A stretch of 64,000 nt of DNA from contig NZ_JAKUKA010000001.1 in assembly GCF_023156195.1 (NCBI RefSeq), positions 2,542,001 to 2,606,000 of the forward strand, read 5' to 3'. Each line of letters starts with the position of its first letter. Position 1 is the first letter of the stretch. This DNA is from Chitinophaga sedimenti. GTDB taxonomy: Bacteria; Bacteroidota; Bacteroidia; Chitinophagales; Chitinophagaceae. The notes below the pieces were generated by a model. It had not been told where the DNA came from and did not search any database. It worked only from the letters and a program-made list of their open reading frames with translations. This document shows positions 60,897 through 64,000 of the stretch, piece after piece. The position numbers and the translations under genes are program-made.

Positions 60897-61015
60897 CATG
60901 GTATCCATCTCCCCCATTTGAACATAGGGTAGAGCCTGAGCGATTTGAGATTAGCCCAATCCGTCTGCCCTGGCGCCAACATCCCAAGGAGTGATAATAA
61001 AAATGCAGGTATCAT
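60897..61015 (-). CDS. possible small secreted peptide (doubtful)
   Basis: A 39-codon frame begins MIPAFLLSLLGMLAPGQ, which reads like a signal peptide, and continues DWANLKSLRLYPMFKWG. A shifted frame near 60915 would extend it with GEMDTMSAATKGPAVWQ. It might be a real short gene or the remnant of one. The rest of 60804-61028 shows nothing else. Confidence 0.25.
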
Positions 61016-61028
61016 ATAATTAGGATTT

Positions 61029-61115
61029 ATTGACAAGTTACGGCTTTTACTAACGCAGTGCCATTAGTGGTTATTGCACTGTATTAATGGCATTAATCTT
61101 ATGGCACGTGTCAAT
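61029..61115. other. nested inverted repeats, candidate structured element
   Basis: Outer arms ATTGACA/TGTCAAT (61029, 61109) enclose TGCCATTA/TAATGGCA (61059, 61085). A competing pair CAGTGC/GCACTG (61056, 61076) overlaps the inner arm, so two exclusive folds are possible. Directly downstream on the minus strand of a terminator hairpin. Confidence 0.4.
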
Positions 61116-61153
61116 ACAAAAAATTGGTAAGGAGGCACTAAGTCCTCCTTACC
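61116..61153 (-). terminator. terminator of the YhcG/DUF7003 operon
   Basis: Perfect ten-base arms GGTAAGGAGG/CCTCCTTACC with an 8-nt loop are followed on the minus strand by AATTTTTTGT. Confidence 0.9.
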
Positions 61154-61232
61154 CTGTTATAATAAAGCCTCCGGCCACCAATAGCGTCCCCAGATTTTTT
61201 ATTCCCAATATGTCAAAGAACTAAAAAAACAA

Positions 61233-62084
61233 CTATCGCTCCAACACAGCCTTCAAAGCATCTTCCGACGGTAAAACAAGGCTGTATTTTGAAGCAAATA
61301 AATGCGCGCTCTCCTCCAGCACACTATACTTCACGATCGTCTGATCCTTCTCCTTACAGAGAATGATGCCGAGCGTCGGCAGGTCATCCGCGCCCCTTTT
61401 GAGCGCTTCGAACATGCGTACGTACATGTCCATCTGACCAATATCCTGGTGCGTGAGTGCCGCAATCTTCAGGTCGATGAGCACAAAGCATTTGAGGATG
61501 TAATGATAAAAGACCAGGTCGATGAAAAAGACTTTCGTCTCGGTCCGGATCCGGTACTGTCGGGCTACGAAGCTAAAGCCGGTACCGAGTTCCAGCAAAA
61601 ATGACTGGATATTAAGGATGATCGCGGATTCTACATCGCTTTCAGAATAGACGGCAGCTTCATCCAGCCCTAAAAATTCCAGCACGTAAGGATCCTTCAA
61701 TAAACCGGGCTGCATCCTTTCGAAGTACCGGCTGCTGATGTTCCGTTCGAGTTGCCGTACGGTCCACGACTGGCGCAGGGTTTCCTCCAGGTAAAAACTA
61801 CGGGCCCCCTCGTTGGATACGCTGATGAGTGCGCGGTAATGGCTCCATGTCAATTCGGGCCTTAGTGCGTCCCGATTCGGGAACGTGAGATAAAACTGCC
61901 GGATCCGGCGGAGGTCTCGCTCGGGATAGCGATTTTCAAGGGCGTCGGACAACGCTTTTAGCAATTCGTCCGGGCGCCCACGCTCCTCCTGCACGATGCG
62001 CCGGCCAGCTTCCCAATACATATGGACATTACGCTTCGGCGCCAGCAGCAGCTCCCGCATACCCGGGAGAAACCGCTTACGCAT
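61233..62084 (-). CDS. YhcG/DUF1016-type PDDEXK nuclease domain protein
   Basis: About 283 residues from the ATG at 62084 (MRKRFLPGMRELLLA); this start overlaps the preceding gene by 8 bp and is preferred to a longer frame. The DUF1016 N-terminal domain is seen as VHMYWEAGRRIVQEERG and RIRQFYLTFP..LTWSHYRALISV. The C-terminal nuclease-like core is VFFIDLVFYHYILKCFVLIDLKIAALTHQDIGQM, with the acidic residue and D-x-K of the PDDEXK fold. YhcG proteins are often found with restriction or mobile-element genes, but their role is not settled. Confidence 0.88.
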   Translation of the reverse strand: MRKRFLPGMRELLLAPKRNVHMYWEAGRRIVQEERGRPDELLKALSDALENRYPERDLRRIRQFYLTFPNRDALRPELTWSHYRALISVSNEGARSFYLEETLRQSWTVRQLERNISSRYFERMQPGLLKDPYVLEFLGLDEAAVYSESDVESAIILNIQSFLLELGTGFSFVARQYRIRTETKVFFIDLVFYHYILKCFVLIDLKIAALTHQDIGQMDMYVRMFEALKRGADDLPTLGIILCKEKDQTIVKYSVLEESAHLFASKYSLVLPSEDALKAVLER

Positions 62085-62923
62085 ATCCCGGCCGTTTAAA
62101 CTCCTCGTACCGGTTAGGCCAGTGCGACCAGTGGCTGTTTGGACTGCACTCCGGCTTATAGTAGTCCGGATCACCGGTTACGATCACGCCGGCCAACATT
62201 GGCCATGTTTCGTAGCTGCCGGGGGCGTTTTGCCTGCGCGCCATGTCGTTAATGAGCACATTCAGGAGCGCGGCTTTGGTTTCGAGACTTTGGCCGGTGG
62301 TATCCAGCACACTTCTGAAATCCCGGGCCAGCGACAATACGCCCTGCGCATCCAACTGTAACACGTAATCGAGTTCATACGATTTGTGGTACCAGTTGTC
62401 CAGCACCAGTATCCTTTCCATTTCTTTTGGCAGATACTGGAATAACTCCCCTGGGCGTAGCGCGGAACGTTTGCGGATGTGCGGATACCAGTTGCCGCAT
62501 GGCTTCCACCAGCGAAAAGCGGCGGCTATGTTCCGGTTGGATGCCGGCTTTCAGGTAGTCCGTCAGCTGCTGCGAAAGCGGAAGCCGTTTGTTCCTTACT
62601 TTCCAGTACTGTGCGTTCTCTTTCAGCCACCATCCGCTGGCGGTGTCTTTGAAGGAACTGTCTGTCATCAATAGCACCTCGTAAGCGGCTTCGTAACCGG
62701 TGATGCAATTGCCGTAGTAGAACAACTGCAGCAGCAGCTCACAATCAGCTACATCGAACACCAGTCGTTCGAATACTACCGCCCACCGCCCGTTAGGGTG
62801 CCGGAAGAGGTTCAGCCGGCTGTCTACCAGGAAGGTATCGTGGGTACGAAGTGATACAAATTGATCATAACCAAATTCAGGGTAGTTTTCAAGTGTATCA
62901 ATGATCCCATTTACTGTTAACAT
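62077..62923 (-). CDS. DUF7003-like protein, one frameshift
   Basis: About 282 residues when joined. MLTVNGIIDTLENYPEFGYDQF, LVDSRLNLFRHPNGRWAVVFERL, LLLQLFYYGNCITGYE and LKENAQYWKVRNKRLPLSQ match, from memory, a Bacteroidota family with a short tyrosine- and tryptophan-rich domain called DUF7003. The C-terminus (LRPGELFQYLPKEMERILVLDNWYHKSYE) continues in another frame from about 62440. It is translationally coupled to the YhcG gene. Confidence 0.65.
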
Positions 62924-62942
62924 GTTTCAAAAATTTTAAAGG

Positions 62943-63452
62943 TTAATCGAATTGAATTTTTGCGGAAGTTTTGTTGCCGGGAATATCCATGGCGATCACC
63001 TGTACCGATGCGGCCGTGTTTTGCTGACATTCGTACAGCCAGGCCTGTTCTTCTTCCTGATAAATGGCCAGCCCCGTTTCTAACTGCTTATTAGCCGTAT
63101 CGTACACGATGACTTTTACCGCATCTACACGCACATTGTCCGTGGCTTCGATCAGCAGACTGGCTAATTGCCGTTTGCCGGTAAAGTGAATGGCTTCGAT
63201 AACAGGACCATGTTGGTAATCCATGACGGCCGTGCGGTGAACACTGCTGCGCCGGTGACTACAGGACTCGTAGAATTCCCGGAGCCTTTTATCCCGCCGG
63301 ACGTTCGTGGCGTATATCACCGCATTCTTTACCCGGAGTTTTACGCCCTCCCCGGTTAATGCGGGAGGCGCGGCTTTGTGCATCGTATACTGAGGATGCC
63401 AGGGTTCACCATTCCAGGTGAACAGGGGTAGATTTGATTTGTGGTTTTTCAT
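62943..63452 (-). CDS. hypothetical protein
   Basis: The protein has 169 residues and is intact. No signal peptide; MKNHKSNLPLFTWNGEPWHPQYTMHKAAPP opens it, with a basic middle (NVRRDKRLREFYESCSHRRSS) and a beta-rich end (ETGLAIYQEEEQAWLYECQQN, VQVIAMDIPGNKTSAKIQFD). It lies 19 bp before the DUF7003-like gene and is probably the first gene of that operon. No family recognised. Confidence 0.55.
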   Translation of the reverse strand: MKNHKSNLPLFTWNGEPWHPQYTMHKAAPPALTGEGVKLRVKNAVIYATNVRRDKRLREFYESCSHRRSSVHRTAVMDYQHGPVIEAIHFTGKRQLASLLIEATDNVRVDAVKVIVYDTANKQLETGLAIYQEEEQAWLYECQQNTAASVQVIAMDIPGNKTSAKIQFD

Positions 63453-63710
63453 TACGTAGGATTTTATGCAAAAGTCACGTTTCGAAATTCATCTACCTTG
63501 TCATACAGGTTCAATCTATACGCACAAATGTTGACGCCTTCGTTTTTTGGCAGAATTACCAGCTTTCCTTATTTTCGGCCACAGATTTTCAGCCTTCCGT
63601 TTCAGCGATGATTCATCACCAAAATCATCGATATGTTTTTTACGCCCTCCCCAAAGACTGCGGAAATCACAACAGTTGAGCATATCCCCTGCCCCCATCC
63701 TTACCACCGG

Positions 63711-64000
63711 ATGATCAAGATGGCCGACGTATCCATTATCAGTGGCGGATTTGGAAGAATACTCCAACAGTCCGAAAAAGGTGCGCAATACCTGCTGACC
63801 AAACACTGTTTTGAACTGGACCAGCCCATCGAACTGCATGTACCTGCAACGCAACCAGGCATCGTACTTACCTATACGCTCGAGGGACATCTCGACATGG
63901 AACATAGCCTGCTCGGCCTGCTGCAACATCAATGCGATACAGGCTTTCTTTATTACTTACCTGCGGGTGATCATTATCTGCAGGTTCCGCCGGGTGCCTG
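63711..64000 (+). CDS. AraC-like transcriptional regulator, N-terminal part, cut by the window edge
   Basis: An open frame runs from the ATG at 63711 (MIKMADVSIISGGFGRILQ; an in-frame ATG at 63720 is also possible) to the end of the window, 97 codons with no stop. IELHVPATQPGIVLTYTLEGHLDMEH and FLYYLPAGDHYLQVPPGA look like the cupin-type N-terminal domain of AraC-family proteins. The DNA-binding end lies outside. An antisense frame (63516-63932) is rejected in its favour. Confidence 0.55.
   Translation, partial: MIKMADVSIISGGFGRILQQSEKGAQYLLTKHCFELDQPIELHVPATQPGIVLTYTLEGHLDMEHSLLGLLQHQCDTGFLYYLPAGDHYLQVPPGA

Noticed and set aside
37337..61153. The hairpins at 37337 and 61126 as copies of one mobile palindromic element
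   Set aside because: Both share GGTAAGG/CCTTACC arms, but loops and flanks differ and each is explained as a terminator of its own minus-strand gene.
63516..63932. 138-codon minus-strand frame near the right edge
   Set aside because: It is antisense to an AraC-like N-terminal domain that runs off the window and has no motifs of its own.
1..64000. CRISPR arrays, insertion sequences, prophage genes or replication origin
   Set aside because: No regular repeat-spacer series, transposase, integrase, capsid genes or DnaA-box clusters were seen.

Overview
The window comes from a member of the Bacteroidota, most likely a Chitinophagaceae/Chitinophaga-type genome. The signs are an Oar-like TonB-dependent receptor, fused RibBA, a LytTR regulator beside a large beta-propeller sensor kinase, two-part TAnnTTTG-type promoters and many small lipoproteins. 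No phage genes, transposases or CRISPR arrays are visible.

Sequence quality matters for every reading here. About 25 genes, including housekeeping genes (dapD, ribBA, miaA, ddl, tsaC), are interrupted by one-base slips, mostly in or next to homopolymers, with the protein continuing in another frame. I merged those pieces into single CDS entries and named the break points. The simplest explanation is uncorrected long-read indels, not gene decay.

Layout: 1-9 kb holds the end of tamB, ribBA, an Oar-like receptor, a GNAT acetyltransferase and an esterase. 9.1-14.5 kb is a tight operon of esterase, ATP-grasp, GCS2-type carboxylate-amine ligase, class I glutamine amidotransferase, second ATP-grasp and RidA, which looks like a pathway for an unknown small peptide or amide. 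14.5-36.9 kb is mostly core: lipoproteins, DUF2306, rhodanese, PASTA protein, ddl, ferredoxin, acyl-CoA reductase, HtrA, LytTR/sensor kinase, proS, OmpP1-like protein, miaA, CCA-adding enzyme, tsaC, a glycosyltransferase and dapD. A tRNA-Leu(CAG) with a textbook promoter sits at 37.1 kb.

From 37.25 to 56.1 kb lies an accessory block flanked by two copies of a roughly 37-bp direct repeat, the first about 70 bp from the tRNA. It contains a GH130 protein, a serine hydrolase with a replaced C-terminus, a small HTH regulator, an RND permease, and a nine-gene operon. That operon begins with two paralogous secreted mini-proteins with identical four-cysteine spacing, followed by a beta-propeller lipoprotein, a CTPC-motif secreted protein, an O-antigen-ligase-like/TPR membrane protein, a transglutaminase-fold lipoprotein and a full RND/MFP/TolC exporter. 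This is the best candidate for an undescribed system: production, maturation and export of disulfide-containing peptides.

From 56.2 to 64 kb there is a lipoprotein, decayed repeats, a three-gene unit (membrane protein, SH3-like/subtilisin protease, secreted protein) behind a perfect palindrome, and a minus-strand operon with a DUF7003-like protein and a YhcG-type PDDEXK nuclease. The start of an AraC-like regulator runs off the right edge.
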